Counted from the first letter of the stretch, positions 42,394 to 51,989 are shown. The stretch: 64,000 bases of DNA from an uncultured Paracoccus sp. (GCA_934533075.1 CAKTBJ010000001.1:1-64000); one strand, 5' to 3'. The notes: a model not told the origin generated them from the sequence alone. Numbers and translations: made by a program.

Positions 42394-43911
42394 TCAGATC
42401 CCCCTTGCCGCCGGATGCGCGTCCACCACCTGCGCCATCACCGCCGCCATGTCGATGTTTTCATTGCGATGGCTGCCGGTGATGGCATGCTCGCTCATCA
42501 CCAGGATGCGGTCGGCGACCTCGCGGGCCTCGTCCAGTTCGGTGACGAAGACGATGGTGGCGCGGGTGTCGGCGGTGGCGCGGATGCGGGCGCCGATGTC
42601 GCGCCGCGCCTTGATGTCCACGCCCTGGAACGGCTCGTCCAGCAGCAGCAGGCGCGAGGCCTGCGCCATCCAGCGCGCCACCATCACCTTCTGCTGGTTG
42701 CCCCCCGATAGGGTCAGGATGCCGTCGCCCTCGGACTGGCAGACCACGCCCATCTCCGAAATCATCCGCCGGGCGGTGGCGCGCTCGGCCCTCCGGCGCA
42801 TGAAGCCGGTGCGGGCGTGGCGGGTCAGGAAGGGCAGCGTGATGTTGCGGGTCAGGTCGAAATCCGCGATCACCGCGTTCCGGCGGCGGTCCTTGGGGCA
42901 GAGGAACACCCCGGCGCGGATCGCCTCGGCCGGGCTGCGGGGCGCATAGGCGCGGCCGTCCAGCGCCATATCACCCGCGACGGGCGGCGCCAGCCCGAAC
43001 AGGGCCGAGGCCAAGGCCGACTTGCCCGACCCCACCAGCCCGGTGATGGCGATGACCTCGCGCGCATGCGCCACAAGGTCGAATTCCCGCGCCCCCTCGC
43101 GCAGGACGATGTTCCTCAATGCCAGCACCGGCGCGCCCGGCGCGGGGATCGCCACCTGCGCCTCGCCCAGCTCCTGCCCCAGCATGGCGGAAACGGCGCC
43201 TGCGTAATCCAGCGCCCCCTCGAACCGCCCGACGATCAGCCCGTCGCGCATCGACAGGATGCGGTCGGCCAGCCGGCGGATGTCGGACATGCGGTGCGAG
43301 ATATACAGCACCGCCACCCCGCGCGCCTTCAACGCCTCGACCAGCCGGAACAGCCGCTCGGCCTCGACCGCCGACAGCGAGCTGGTCGGCTCGTCCAGGA
43401 TCAGCAGCCGGGGCGCATGGGCCATCGCGCGGGCGATGGCGACAAGCTGGCGGTCGGCCAGCGACAGGTCCGCGACCTGCCGCCCCATGTCCAGATCGAG
43501 ACCGATGGAGGCGGCGATCTCGCGCGCCCGCGCCCTCAGGCCGCGCCGGTCGATGAACAGCCGCCCCCCGGCGGCGAGGCTGTCCAGCATCAGGTTCGAG
43601 GCCACATCGAGGTCGGGCACCACCCCGTCGTCGATGTTCTGATGCACGGTGACGATGCCGGCGCGCAGGGCCTCGGACGGGCCGGCGGGGGTGAAGGGAC
43701 GACCCTCCAGCATGACCGCGCCGGCATCGGGGGCATGGACGCCGCACAACACCTTGACCAGCGTGGACTTTCCGGCGCCGTTCGCACCCATCAGCACCGT
43801 GACCTGTCCGGCCGGAATCGCCAGATCGACGCCGCGCAGCACCTGGTTGCGGCCAAAGGCCTTGCGCAGGCCGGTCACGCGGATCGCTGCCTGGCTGTCC
43901 CCTGTCGTCAC
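42394..43911 (-). CDS. Ribose-type ABC importer, double-domain ATPase
   Basis: ATPase (505 aa) with two ABC domains, RbsA/XylG type. The first domain has Walker [10 protein letters not shown] and Walker [13 protein letters not shown]. The second has the degenerate P-loop [11 protein letters not shown], signature LSGGNQQK and [12 protein letters not shown]. The first signature reads LSLADRQL. The start is a GTG at 43911 (N terminus [19 protein letters not shown]) with GGGAGG six bases upstream; the frame before it has no ribosome site. It is the first gene of its operon and divergent from mtnK across a shared operator-like region. Confidence 0.88.
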   Translation of the reverse strand: MTTGDSQAAIRVTGLRKAFGRNQVLRGVDLAIPAGQVTVLMGANGAGKSTLVKVLCGVHAPDAGAVMLEGRPFTPAGPSEALRAGIVTVHQNIDDGVVPDLDVASNLMLDSLAAGGRLFIDRRGLRARAREIAASIGLDLDMGRQVADLSLADRQLVAIARAMAHAPRLLILDEPTSSLSAVEAERLFRLVEALKARGVAVLYISHRMSDIRRLADRILSMRDGLIVGRFEGALDYAGAVSAMLGQELGEAQVAIPAPGAPVLALRNIVLREGAREFDLVAHAREVIAITGLVGSGKSALASALFGLAPPVAGDMALDGRAYAPRSPAEAIRAGVFLCPKDRRRNAVIADFDLTRNITLPFLTRHARTGFMRRRAERATARRMISEMGVVCQSEGDGILTLSGGNQQKVMVARWMAQASRLLLLDEPFQGVDIKARRDIGARIRATADTRATIVFVTELDEAREVADRILVMSEHAITGSHRNENIDMAAVMAQVVDAHPAARGI

Positions 43912-43956
43912 GTCCTGCCTCCCTTGTCGGGGAAGGCTGGGGTGGCGGGTTTCAAA

Positions 43957-43974
43957 AGTCAATCCGGTTTGACA
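43957..43974. promoter_or_regulatory. Divergent promoter with palindromic operator between importer and mtnK
   Basis: GTCAATCCGGTTTGAC (43958-43973) is a 16-bp palindrome with one mismatched pair. Its right half contains a perfect -35 box, TTGACA (43969-43974), pointing to mtnK; its left half gives TTGACT (43962-43957) pointing to the importer operon. Neither direction has a good -10 box at 17 bases. A protein bound here would contact both promoters at once. A similar 16-bp palindrome is at 35778-35793. Confidence 0.65.
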
Positions 43975-44023
43975 AACGCCATGAAACTGGAAATCCTTGC
44001 CCTGAACGGGACGGAGGGGGACC

Positions 44024-45277
44024 ATGCCGCAGACCGCTTATGCGCCGCTGACACCGGAGAGCCTGCCGGCGCGGCTGGGCGCGGTGGCCCCGCTGCGCCG
44101 CGCCCTGGGCGACCCCGAAAGCTGGCAGGTGCGCGAGGTGGGCGACGGCAACCTGAACCTGGTGTTCATCGTCGAAGGCGCGGCCGGCAGCCTGATCGTC
44201 AAGCAGGCGCTGCCCTATGTGCGGCTGGTGGGCGACAGCTGGCCCTTGCCGCTGTCGCGCAGCTTTTACGAATACCACGCCCTGACGCGGCAGGCGGCGC
44301 GCGACCCCGGCCGGATGCCGGAGGTGCTGCATTTCGACGCGGATCAGGCGCTGATCGCGATGGAATACCTGCACCCGCATGTGATCCTGCGCCATTCGCT
44401 GATGGCGGGCGTGCGGCATGGCGGTCTGGGCGAGGCGCTGGGGCGGTTCTGCGCGCGCACGGCGTTCCTCGGTTCCGATCTGGCGATGGACACGGCGCAG
44501 CGCAAGGCCGATCTTGCGCTGTTCGCGGGCAATGTCGCCCTGTGCGACATCACCGAAAACCTCGTGTTTTCCGATCCCTATTTCGACGCGGCCATGAACC
44601 GCTTTACCCCGGCGCTGGCGCCGCTGGTGGCGCGGCTGCGCGCCGATCAGGACCTGAAGATCGCCGCCCAGCACATGAAGCTGGCCTTTGCCAACCATGC
44701 CGAGACGCTGCTGCATGGCGACCTGCATACCGGCTCGGTCATGGTGGCGGGCGACGATTGCCGGGTGATCGACCCGGAATTCGCCACCTATGGCCCCTTC
44801 GGCTTCGACGTGGGCATGCTGATCGCCAATTTCCTGATGGCCTTCCTTGCCCAGCCCGGCCACGGCGCCGACCGCGCCTATGGCGGTTGGGTGCTGGGCG
44901 TGGCCGAAACCGTCTGGGAGGTCTTCGCGGCCGAGTTCACGCATCTGTGGCGCACGGCCCGCACCGGCATCCTGTATCAATCCACCCTGTTCGAGGATCA
45001 AGGCGACTGGCAGGCCGCCGAACTGGCCCGGATCGAGCGGCTGGACGCCATCTGGCGCGATGCCCTTGGCTTTTGCGGGGTCGAGATGCATCGTCGCATC
45101 CTCGGGCTGGCCCATATCGCCGAGTTCGACCGCATCGGAGACGAGGCCCTGCGCGCGGCCTGCGAGGCCCGCGCGCTGGTTCTGGGCCGGGCGCTGGCGG
45201 TCGGGCGCAACCGGATCAACACGATGGGGCAGGTGCTGGACCTGGCCCGCGCGACGGCGGAAAGGGATTGCCTGTGA
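44024..45277 (+). CDS. mtnK: 5-Methylthioribose kinase
   Basis: ATP-dependent sugar kinase (417 aa) of the APH fold that phosphorylates 5-methylthioribose at C1. Visible are GDGNLNLVF (40-48), the nucleotide lysine in [12 protein letters not shown] (Lys60), the catalytic loop HGDLHTGS (231-238) and [15 protein letters not shown] (250-264), all typical of MtnK. GGAGG precedes the ATG. Its stop overlaps the mtnA start (GTGA). Related kinases act on 5-deoxyribose, so the true substrate may be either sugar. The divergent ribose-type importer suggests that the sugar comes from outside. Confidence 0.88.
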   Translation: MPQTAYAPLTPESLPARLGAVAPLRRALGDPESWQVREVGDGNLNLVFIVEGAAGSLIVKQALPYVRLVGDSWPLPLSRSFYEYHALTRQAARDPGRMPEVLHFDADQALIAMEYLHPHVILRHSLMAGVRHGGLGEALGRFCARTAFLGSDLAMDTAQRKADLALFAGNVALCDITENLVFSDPYFDAAMNRFTPALAPLVARLRADQDLKIAAQHMKLAFANHAETLLHGDLHTGSVMVAGDDCRVIDPEFATYGPFGFDVGMLIANFLMAFLAQPGHGADRAYGGWVLGVAETVWEVFAAEFTHLWRTARTGILYQSTLFEDQGDWQAAELARIERLDAIWRDALGFCGVEMHRRILGLAHIAEFDRIGDEALRAACEARALVLGRALAVGRNRINTMGQVLDLARATAERDCL

Positions 45278-46374
45278 AGATCGACGGGACACATTACCGC
45301 TCCATCTGGCGCGAGCGGTCGGGGGCGGTCAGGGTGATCGACCAAAGATGGCTGCCGCATGAGCTGCGCATCGTCACGCTGGCCAGCCTCGACGATTTCG
45401 CCGCCGCCATTCGCGACATGTGGGTGCGCGGCGCGCCGCTGATCGGGGCGACGGCGGCCTATGGGGTGGCGGTGCAGATGGCGGCGGATGCCTCGGACGC
45501 CTCGCTGGATGCCGCCTATGCGCGCCTGCACGAAACCCGGCCCACGGCGATCAACCTCCGATGGGCGCTGGATTCCATGCGCGCCACGCTGGCGCCGCTG
45601 CCGCCCGCCGCCCGGCCCGCCGCCGCCATGTCCCGCGCGGCGGCGATCTGCGACGAGGATGTCGAGATCAACCGCGCCATCGGCCGCCACGGTCTGGGCC
45701 TGATCCGCGACATCAGCCTCGCCAAGCGCGGCGCCCCGGTCAATGTGCTGACCCATTGCAATGCCGGCTGGCTGGCGACGGTGGACTGGGGCACCGCCAC
45801 CTCGCCCATCTATCACGCCACGGAGGCCGGGATCGCGGTGCAGGTCTTCGTGGACGAGACCCGCCCCCGCAACCAGGGCGCCCAGCTGACCGCGTGGGAG
45901 CTGAACCACCACGGCGTGCCGCATCATCTGATCGTGGACAATGCCGGCGGCCACCTGATGCAGCATGGCGAGGTCGATCTGGTCATCGTCGGCACCGACC
46001 GCACCACCGCGCGCGGCGACGTGTGCAACAAGATCGGCACCTATCTGAAGGCGCTGGCGGCGCGGGCGAACGGGGTGCCCTTCTATGTGGCGCTGCCCTC
46101 GCCCACCATCGACTGGACGGTCCGGGACGGGCTGCGCGAGATCCCCATCGAGGAGCGCGGCGGCGCCGAGGTCACCCATGTGCAGGGCCGCGACGCCTCG
46201 GGCGCCACGGTGTCGGTGCAGATTTCGCCGGACGGCACCCCGGCCCGCAACCCGGCCTTCGACGTGACCCCGGCGGAGCTGGTCACCGGCCTGATCACCG
46301 AGCGCGGCATCTGCCCCGCCACGCCCGAGGGTCTGGCCGGGCTGTTCCCCGATCTGGCGCCTAGTCCACGATGA
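45274..46374 (+). CDS. mtnA: Methylthioribose-1-phosphate isomerase
   Basis: Converts 5-methylthioribose 1-phosphate to 5-methylthioribulose 1-phosphate. The length (366 aa) and motifs fit Mtn[14 protein letters not shown] (52-64), the catalytic Cys162 in [11 protein letters not shown] and Asp242 in [18 protein letters not shown]. The start is a GTG coupled to the mtnK stop. The last 14 bases overlap, on the other strand, the end of the cupin gene. MtnA is related to the ribose-1,5-bisphosphate isomerase that feeds archaeal RuBisCO, which makes its presence beside a RuBisCO-like gene notable. Confidence 0.92.
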   Translation: MKIDGTHYRSIWRERSGAVRVIDQRWLPHELRIVTLASLDDFAAAIRDMWVRGAPLIGATAAYGVAVQMAADASDASLDAAYARLHETRPTAINLRWALDSMRATLAPLPPAARPAAAMSRAAAICDEDVEINRAIGRHGLGLIRDISLAKRGAPVNVLTHCNAGWLATVDWGTATSPIYHATEAGIAVQVFVDETRPRNQGAQLTAWELNHHGVPHHLIVDNAGGHLMQHGEVDLVIVGTDRTTARGDVCNKIGTYLKALAARANGVPFYVALPSPTIDWTVRDGLREIPIEERGGAEVTHVQGRDASGATVSVQISPDGTPARNPAFDVTPAELVTGLITERGICPATPEGLAGLFPDLAPSPR

Positions 46375-46693
46375 ACAGGCGCGCCCCGGTCGCCGTCGAG
46401 GACCGATGTGCCGCATCGCCGAAATCGGAAACCTGATAGCTCATCCCCGCCGTCAGGGTGAAACGGCGGCCGTCGCGCAGCTCGGTCTCCAGCACGCCGT
46501 CGAGGACGTAAAGGATATGGCCCCGGTCGCACCAGTGATCGGCCAGATAGCCGGGCGTGTATTCCACCTGCCGGATGCGGATGTCGCCCAGCTCCAGTGT
46601 GCGCCACAGGGCCTTGCCGGTCACGCCGGGATGCTCGGTCGGGGCGATTTGCGACCAGTCGGTGGCGGTGAAGGGCAGGTCGGGGATCTTCAT
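46361..46693 (-). CDS. Small cupin with DHWC motif
   Basis: Single-domain cupin of 110 aa. The motif DHWCDRGH (residues 52-59) supplies His and a lone cysteine, Cys55, and a second cupin His may be His96 in FGDAAHR. It matches the DHCW-motif cupins. In R. rubrum a cupin (1-methylthioxylulose 5-phosphate methylsulfurylase) uses an active-site Cys to remove the methylthio group and form 1-deoxyxylulose 5-phosphate, directly after the RuBisCO-like isomerase. The equivalent role is likely here because mtnK, mtnA and a RuBisCO-like gene are all close; it is not proved. It is coupled to the SorC regulator (ATGA). Confidence 0.75.
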   Translation of the reverse strand: MKIPDLPFTATDWSQIAPTEHPGVTGKALWRTLELGDIRIRQVEYTPGYLADHWCDRGHILYVLDGVLETELRDGRRFTLTAGMSYQVSDFGDAAHRSSTATGARLFIVD

Positions 46694-47661
46694 GGGCTTT
46701 CCTCCAGCAGGGCCTCGGCCACCGACAGCGCGGTGACCAGATGGGTGACATAGCCACCCCGTATCGCCGCCCGCGTCGCCGCCACCTTGTCGAGGCCCCC
46801 CGTCACCAGAATCCCCATCGGCAGGCCGACAAGCTGGTCGAGGGCGACGCCGATCATCCGCGGCTCCAGCGGGCCGTCGATGGCGCGGCCCTCGGCGTCG
46901 ATGAAATGGCCGCACAGCACGCCTTCGGCGCCCTGGGCGACATACCAGGCCATGTCCTCGGGCGTGGCGAGGCCGCTGACGACGATATGGCTGTCCTTCT
47001 GGCAGGTGCCCACGGCGAACAGCCACTTGTTCACGCTGGCCAGCCGGGCAAGCTGGGCGCGGATCAGCGGCTCGGCCCGCAGCGCGTCGGCCAGCCGGGC
47101 CGAGCTGAGGATCGCCGGGGCATGCAGGTTGTGGCATTCCGCGCCCAGCCGCTGGGCAAGGCGGGTGCTGCATGCCTCGGCGGTGAAGCCGTAGGGCGTC
47201 GCCATCGAGCCGATCAGTTGCAGCACCTGCACGTCCTCGATGCGGTGCTCGCCGAGGGCGCCGGTCAGCTCGTAGATGGTGCGGCCCCAGGCGACGCCCA
47301 GCCGGTCGCCCGGCGCCACCAGCTCCGGTAGCCAGTCCGCCGCGCCCTGCACCACGCGAAAGAACCGGGACGACCCGCCGTCGCCCTCGTCCGGGACTAC
47401 GAAGGCGGCCTTCAGCCCGTATTTCGCGCACAGGTCGCGGGCCAGCCGGTGGGTGGTAAAAGCGTCTGAATTCAGGGTGATGCGGATAAGGCCGCGTTCC
47501 CGCGCGGCTTGCAGGTAATTGACCACCGTGGCGCGGGACAGGCCCAGCCGCGCGGCGATGTCCTTCTGGTTCAGCCCCTCCTGATAATACAGCCAGGCGA
47601 CTTCGATCACGACATTCTCGCCGCTGACCCGGCCGGGGATTCGGCGTCTGTTCGGCGGCAT
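46690..47661 (-). CDS. SorC/DeoR-type sugar-binding transcription regulator
   Basis: Regulator (323 aa) with an N-terminal helix-turn-helix (EGLNQKDIAARLGLSRATVVNYLQAARERGLI, residues 28-59) and a C-terminal SorC sugar-phosphate-binding domain (GDRLGVAWGRTIYEL; AVGTCQKDSHIV; GGLDKVAATRAAIRGGYVTHLVT). Such proteins sense a phosphorylated sugar, here probably a ketose phosphate of the pathway. The longer upstream frame is a shadow of the divergent gene. It is divergent from the aldolase/dehydrogenase gene and probably controls several promoters of the locus. Confidence 0.88.
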   Translation of the reverse strand: MPPNRRRIPGRVSGENVVIEVAWLYYQEGLNQKDIAARLGLSRATVVNYLQAARERGLIRITLNSDAFTTHRLARDLCAKYGLKAAFVVPDEGDGGSSRFFRVVQGAADWLPELVAPGDRLGVAWGRTIYELTGALGEHRIEDVQVLQLIGSMATPYGFTAEACSTRLAQRLGAECHNLHAPAILSSARLADALRAEPLIRAQLARLASVNKWLFAVGTCQKDSHIVVSGLATPEDMAWYVAQGAEGVLCGHFIDAEGRAIDGPLEPRMIGVALDQLVGLPMGILVTGGLDKVAATRAAIRGGYVTHLVTALSVAEALLEESP

Positions 47662-47679
47662 GGCGGGTCCGTTATCTCT

Positions 47680-47722
47680 ATGACAGGGCAGGATTACTTT
47701 TGTATAAGCGGCGCAGGTAATC
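47680..47722 (+). promoter_or_regulatory. Promoter and inverted repeat of the aldolase/dehydrogenase gene
   Basis: ATGACA (47680-47685), 17-base spacer, TATAAG (47703-47708) is the best sigma-70 match in the window (five of six in each box). The inverted repeat GATTAC (47692-47697) / GTAATC (47717-47722) brackets the -10 box and start point. It is a candidate site for the divergent SorC regulator. Confidence 0.65.
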
Positions 47723-47737
47723 AAGCGGGGGACAGGC

Positions 47738-49420
47738 ATGGGCGACGGGCTGGGCGAAGGCATGCCGGCGGCGCTGCGGGCGGCGACGGCCTCGGCCAGG
47801 GGGCAGGTGCGCAACGCGCTGGGCGATGCGGTCGCGGTGCTGCATATCGCCGGCGGCACGGCGGCGCCGGTGGTGCTGCGGCTGGCGGATCTGCAACGGG
47901 CGCGGCCCGGCGCGGATGCGGCGGCGGTGCTGCGGCAAAGCCTGATCGAGGGCGATGCCGCGCCCGACCTGGCCTTCCTGCATGCGGCGCTGCCGGCGGA
48001 ATGCGCGATCTCCGGCGCGGCGCCGGCGCTGCTGGCGCTGGCCTCGCTGGCCGAGCCAGGGCCGGTGCTGGACGCGATCTTCGCCGGCGCGGTCGTGGCC
48101 TTGCCGCGTGCCGAGGGGATCGGGCTGGCCGAGGCCGCGCGGGCCGCCCTGGCCGCCCATCCGCAGGCGGAGGGATTCCTGTTGGCCGGGCAAGGGCATG
48201 TGACCTGGGGCGCCGATGCCGCCGCCGCGCATGCGAGGCTGCGGGCGCAGGAGGCGCTGGCCGAGGACTGGCTTGCCGCCCGCCGCACCGCGCCCCCGCC
48301 CGCCGCGCCGGTGCCGACAGACATGCGGGCCGAGGCGATGCTGGCCCTGCGCCGGGCTTTCGGTGCCCCGGTTCTGGCCTGCCGGACCTCTGATTTCATT
48401 GCCGGTTTCATGGCGCGGCCCGATCTGGCCGTGCTGGCGGCACGCGCGCCGGGCGTGGCGCTGGCGGATGCGCCGCAGCCCGGTGCGCGGGTGATCTGGG
48501 CGCCGGGGCTGGGGCTGGTCGGCATCGGCGCGGATGCGGCGCAGGCCGACATGAGCGCCGATCTGGGCGCCGGGATGCTGGCGGTGATCCGCGATGCGGA
48601 AGCGGCCGGCGGCTGGCTGCCCCATGCCCTTCCCGAAACCCCGGCGCCGGCGCCAAAACCCTTTACCGGCCGGATCGCGCTGATCACCGGCGGCGCCGGC
48701 GCCATCGGTCTGGCCACGGCGCAGGCCTTCGCCGCGCAGGGCGCCGCGATCTTCCTCGTGGACCGGGACGAAACCGCGCTGGAGGCGGCCCTTGCGACGC
48801 TCGGTCCCCATCATGCCGGCCTCGCCTGCGACATCACGGCCCCAGGCGCCCCGGCCGAGGCCGTCGCCGCCTGCGCGGCGCGGTTCGGCGGGCTGGACAT
48901 CCTGATCTCGAATGCCGGCGCGGCCATGCAGGGCGACATCGCCACCCTGCCCGACGCCACCCTGCGCGCCAGCTTCGAGTTGAATTTCTTTGCCCATCTG
49001 GCCTTCGCGCAGGCCGCCACCGCCACCTTCCGCGCGCAGGGCCGGGCGGGGCAGATGCTGTTCAACGTCTCGAAGCAGGCGGTCAATCCGGGCAAGGGCT
49101 TTGGCGCCTATGGCATTCCCAAGGCCGCCACCTTCTTCCTGCTGCGGCAACTGGCGCTGGAACTGGGACCGGAGGGGGTGCGCGTGAACGGCATCAATGC
49201 CGACCGCATCCGCTCGGGCCTGCTGACGCCCGAGATGATCGCCACCCGCGCCAGGGCGCGCGGCGTCACCGAGGCCGATTACCTAGGCGGCAACCTGCTG
49301 CGGCGCGAGGTCGAGGCCCGCCATGTCGCCGAGGCCTTCGTGGCGCTGGCGCTGGCCGAGCGCACGACCGGCCATGTGATGACCGTGGATGGCGGCAATA
49401 TCGAGGCGGCCTTGCGCTGA
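47738..49420 (+). CDS. Class II aldolase-like / short-chain dehydrogenase fusion
   Basis: Two-domain protein (560 aa). The N-terminal 180 residues follow the class II aldolase/adducin fold of bifunctional rhamnulose-phosphate aldolase/dehydrogenases. The zinc ligands are missing: the HxHPD position reads SGAAPA (92-97) and the later HG(L)FTWG reads GQGHVTWG (151-158). The C-terminal dehydrogenase is complete: TGGAGAIG (317-324), SNAG (391-394), Ser445 and YGIPK (458-462). Thus the dehydrogenase is probably active and the aldolase half probably not. In related pathways an aldolase splits 5-deoxyribulose or methylthioribulose phosphate and a dehydrogenase reduces the aldehyde. GGGGGACAGG precedes the ATG. 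Confidence 0.82.
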   Translation: MGDGLGEGMPAALRAATASARGQVRNALGDAVAVLHIAGGTAAPVVLRLADLQRARPGADAAAVLRQSLIEGDAAPDLAFLHAALPAECAISGAAPALLALASLAEPGPVLDAIFAGAVVALPRAEGIGLAEAARAALAAHPQAEGFLLAGQGHVTWGADAAAAHARLRAQEALAEDWLAARRTAPPPAAPVPTDMRAEAMLALRRAFGAPVLACRTSDFIAGFMARPDLAVLAARAPGVALADAPQPGARVIWAPGLGLVGIGADAAQADMSADLGAGMLAVIRDAEAAGGWLPHALPETPAPAPKPFTGRIALITGGAGAIGLATAQAFAAQGAAIFLVDRDETALEAALATLGPHHAGLACDITAPGAPAEAVAACAARFGGLDILISNAGAAMQGDIATLPDATLRASFELNFFAHLAFAQAATATFRAQGRAGQMLFNVSKQAVNPGKGFGAYGIPKAATFFLLRQLALELGPEGVRVNGINADRIRSGLLTPEMIATRARARGVTEADYLGGNLLRREVEARHVAEAFVALALAERTTGHVMTVDGGNIEAALR

Positions 49421-49426
49421 AGCATG

Positions 49427-49462
49427 TTCGGCAAAGGCGGATACCGCCTCTGCGTCCGAAAG
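49427..49462. terminator. Hairpin between converging aldolase/dehydrogenase and queG genes
   Basis: AGGCGG (49435-49440) / CCGCCT (49444-49449) with loop ATA is extended outward by TTCGG (49427-49431) / CCGAA (49458-49462). It lies in the 59-base gap between converging genes and may stop transcription from both sides. Confidence 0.45.
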
Positions 49463-49479
49463 TGCACCAGAACAAGGAA

Positions 49480-50550
49480 CTACGGCAGCCGCGCCAGCGC
49501 CCAGCGGGCGGCGTCGGCCACGGCGGGGTCGGGATCCTCCGCCAGCCCCGCCGCCACCGGCCGCAGCCGCGCCAGACCGCTGTTGCCGATGGCGTAAAGC
49601 ACGTTGCGCACAAAGCTGCCCCTGCCGATCCGCTTCACCGGGCTGCCCGAAAACCGCGCCCGGAATGCCGCATCGTCCAGCAAGGCCAGCTCCGCCAGAT
49701 CGGGCGGCGGGCCGCTGTCCAGATAGCGCATCTCGGTCGCCTCGCGGGCGAACTTGTTCCACGGGCAGACGGCCAGGCAATCGTCGCAGCCATAGATGCG
49801 GTTGCCCAGCGCGGGGCGCAGCGCCTCGGCCACCGCGCCTTTGTATTCGATGGTCAGGTAGGAGATGCAGCGCCGCGCATCCAGCTGGAACGGCGCCACG
49901 AAGGCCTTGGTCGGGCAGATGTCGAGGCAGGCGGTGCAGCTTCCGCAATGCTCGGTCTCGGGCGCGTCGGGGGGCAGCGGCATGGTGGTGAAGATCGCGC
50001 CCAGAAAGAACCAGTTGCCCAGACGCCGCGACAGCACCACCGAATGCTTGCCCTGCCAGCCCAGCCCGGCGGCCTCGGCCAGCGGCTTTTCCATCACCGG
50101 CGCCGTGTCGACGAACACCTTGATCTGATGGTCGGCAGGTCCGGCCTCCAGCAGCCAGCGACCCACGCGCTTGAGGCGCTTCTTGACCAGATCGTGATAG
50201 TCGCGGCCATGCGCATAGACGCTGATCGCCCCCTTGTCGGGCCGGTCCAGCACCGCCAGCGGGTCGTGCAGGGGGGTATAAGGCTCGGCCAGCATGATGA
50301 CGGATCGCGCCTCGGGCCACAGCGCGGCCGGATCGCCGCGCCAATGGGTGCGCTCGGCCATCCAGCCCATGTCGCCGTGGCGGCCATCGGACAGGAATGC
50401 GTCCAGCCGCCCCGCCGCCTGCGGGATCGCGTCGGGGGTGGTGATGCGCGCCTCGGCAAAGCCCTCGGCCAGCGCCTGCGCCACCAGCCGGTCCTTCAGC
50501 CCCGCCCAGTCCTCAGCGGTCGGGGAGGCCTCAGAAGTCGAGCTGCGCAT
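49480..50550 (-). CDS. queG: Epoxyqueuosine reductase
   Basis: Cobalamin- and iron-sulfur-dependent enzyme (356 aa) for the last step of queuosine synthesis in tRNA. The catalytic Asp148 lies in [26 protein letters not shown]. Two 4Fe-4S clusters are evident: [12 protein letters not shown] (202-213) and CDDCLAVCP (255-263). A short HEAT-like tail follows. The ATG at 50550 lies inside the end of the upstream GST gene (20-base overlap); a further-upstream start is in frame but less likely. Confidence 0.92.
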   Translation of the reverse strand: MRSSTSEASPTAEDWAGLKDRLVAQALAEGFAEARITTPDAIPQAAGRLDAFLSDGRHGDMGWMAERTHWRGDPAALWPEARSVIMLAEPYTPLHDPLAVLDRPDKGAISVYAHGRDYHDLVKKRLKRVGRWLLEAGPADHQIKVFVDTAPVMEKPLAEAAGLGWQGKHSVVLSRRLGNWFFLGAIFTTMPLPPDAPETEHCGSCTACLDICPTKAFVAPFQLDARRCISYLTIEYKGAVAEALRPALGNRIYGCDDCLAVCPWNKFAREATEMRYLDSGPPPDLAELALLDDAAFRARFSGSPVKRIGRGSFVRNVLYAIGNSGLARLRPVAAGLAEDPDPAVADAARWALARLP

Positions 50551-51208
50551 AATGCGGCGCCGGATGCACGCCGGGCACCTGATCGGCCAGGATCGAGCGG
50601 AAGGCCGGCCGCGACTTGATCTTGGCATACCAGTCGCGCAGATGCTCGGAGCGGTTCCAGTCCACGTCCGAGATATAGTCGAGGCAGGAGAAATGCGCCG
50701 CCGCCGCGAAATCGGCCAGCGTCAGGCTGTTGCCGGCCAGCCAGCGGCGTTCCTCCAGCAGGCCCGACAGATAGTCGATATGCAGCTTGATCGCCGCCAG
50801 CCCGTCCTTGACGGCGCGGCTGTCCGGGTAGCCCGCGCGCATTACCTTCTTCCACACCCGTTCCGTCATCACCGGCCGCGTGACCTCGGTGTTGAACTTG
50901 TCGTCGAACCAGGCGCAGAGGCGGCGGACCTCGTAACGCTCAGCCGGGGTTTTCGGCATCAGGGCCGGCTCGGGGATGGTTTCGTCCAGATATTCGCAGA
51001 TCGCCTGCGATTCCGACAACAGCATGCCGTCATGGCGCAGCACCGGGACGCGCCCGGCGGGATTGCGGCGCAGGATCTCGGAACCCGGCTCCCAATAGCG
51101 TTCCTCGACCAGCTCGACCTCGATCCGCTTTTCGCCCAGCACCAGCCGCACCTTGCGGCAGAAGGGCGACAGGGTGACGTGGTAGAGGCGGGTGGCGGGA
51201 GCGTTCAT
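50531..51208 (-). CDS. fzlA: GST-family protein, FzlA-like
   Basis: Glutathione S-transferase fold protein (225 aa): thioredoxin-like half with [27 protein letters not shown] and RVPVL, then an all-helical half ([22 protein letters not shown]). The C-terminal tail [14 protein letters not shown] and the early SPFCRKVRL block match alphaproteobacterial FzlA, an FtsZ-binding division factor of this fold. The match is from memory of the family, so a catalytic GST remains possible. It is coupled to queG. Confidence 0.72.
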   Translation of the reverse strand: MNAPATRLYHVTLSPFCRKVRLVLGEKRIEVELVEERYWEPGSEILRRNPAGRVPVLRHDGMLLSESQAICEYLDETIPEPALMPKTPAERYEVRRLCAWFDDKFNTEVTRPVMTERVWKKVMRAGYPDSRAVKDGLAAIKLHIDYLSGLLEERRWLAGNSLTLADFAAAAHFSCLDYISDVDWNRSEHLRDWYAKIKSRPAFRSILADQVPGVHPAPHYAQLDF

Positions 51209-51287
51209 GATTCAAGCCTGTCTTGCGCAAATCCGCCCCGGTGATACGCGCCCCCGGCGCGCGGGGCAACCGGCACGGGCGCGCGGA

Positions 51288-51989
51288 TCAGGATTTCACG
51301 CGGAAACAGGCGTCGCGCCCGTCGCGGGCGATGGTGGCGGCGCCGTCGGCGATGGCGCGGACCCGGCGGGTGGTCACGGCCTTGGGGTCGCGGGTTTTCG
51401 GCGCCGGCAGGATCGCCGCCAGCCGCGCCGCCTGGTCGGCGGTCAGCTTGTCGGGCGTGGTGCGGAAATGATAGGCGGCGCCGGCATGGATGCCGAACAC
51501 GCCCGGCCCGAACTCGGCCACGTTCAGATAGACCTCCAGGATGCGGCGCTTGGTCCACATGGCTTCCACCACCGGGGTCAGCGCGGCCTCGGGCAGCTTG
51601 CGCCACCAGCTGCGGCCCTGCCACAGGAACACGTTCTTCACCACCTGCTGGCTGATGGTCGACGCCCCGCGCGAGCCGCCCGATGCCACGACCCGGCGGA
51701 TCTCGGCCATGTCGAAGCCCCAGTGCAGGCAGAAATTCGCGTCCTCGGCGGCGACCACGGACCGCGCCATCACCGGCGCGATGTCGCGCAGGGGCACCCA
51801 TTGGCGCGGATGGGTGGATTCGGTCCAGATCGTCCAGGTGGTCGGCGGGCGGACCACCGCGAACAGGCCCACGACCAGCACCACCGCCGCCAGCGCGCGC
51901 AGGCCATAGCGCCGCACCCGCCGCCAGAAGCGGCGGCGGGGCGGCGCGGGGGGTGGTTCAGGTCTGGCCCGGCGGCGAAGGAATCCCAT
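51288..51989 (-). CDS. mtgA: Monofunctional peptidoglycan glycosyltransferase
   Basis: GT51 transglycosylase (233 aa) that polymerises lipid II. A basic, proline-rich cytoplasmic tail and one membrane anchor (residues 31-47) precede the catalytic domain. GT51 motifs are EDANFCLHWGFD with Glu82, RGASTISQQVVKNVFL and KRRILEVYLNVAEFGPGVFGI. There is no transpeptidase domain, as expected for MtgA. Confidence 0.92.
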   Translation of the reverse strand: MGFLRRRARPEPPPAPPRRRFWRRVRRYGLRALAAVVLVVGLFAVVRPPTTWTIWTESTHPRQWVPLRDIAPVMARSVVAAEDANFCLHWGFDMAEIRRVVASGGSRGASTISQQVVKNVFLWQGRSWWRKLPEAALTPVVEAMWTKRRILEVYLNVAEFGPGVFGIHAGAAYHFRTTPDKLTADQAARLAAILPAPKTRDPKAVTTRRVRAIADGAATIARDGRDACFRVKS

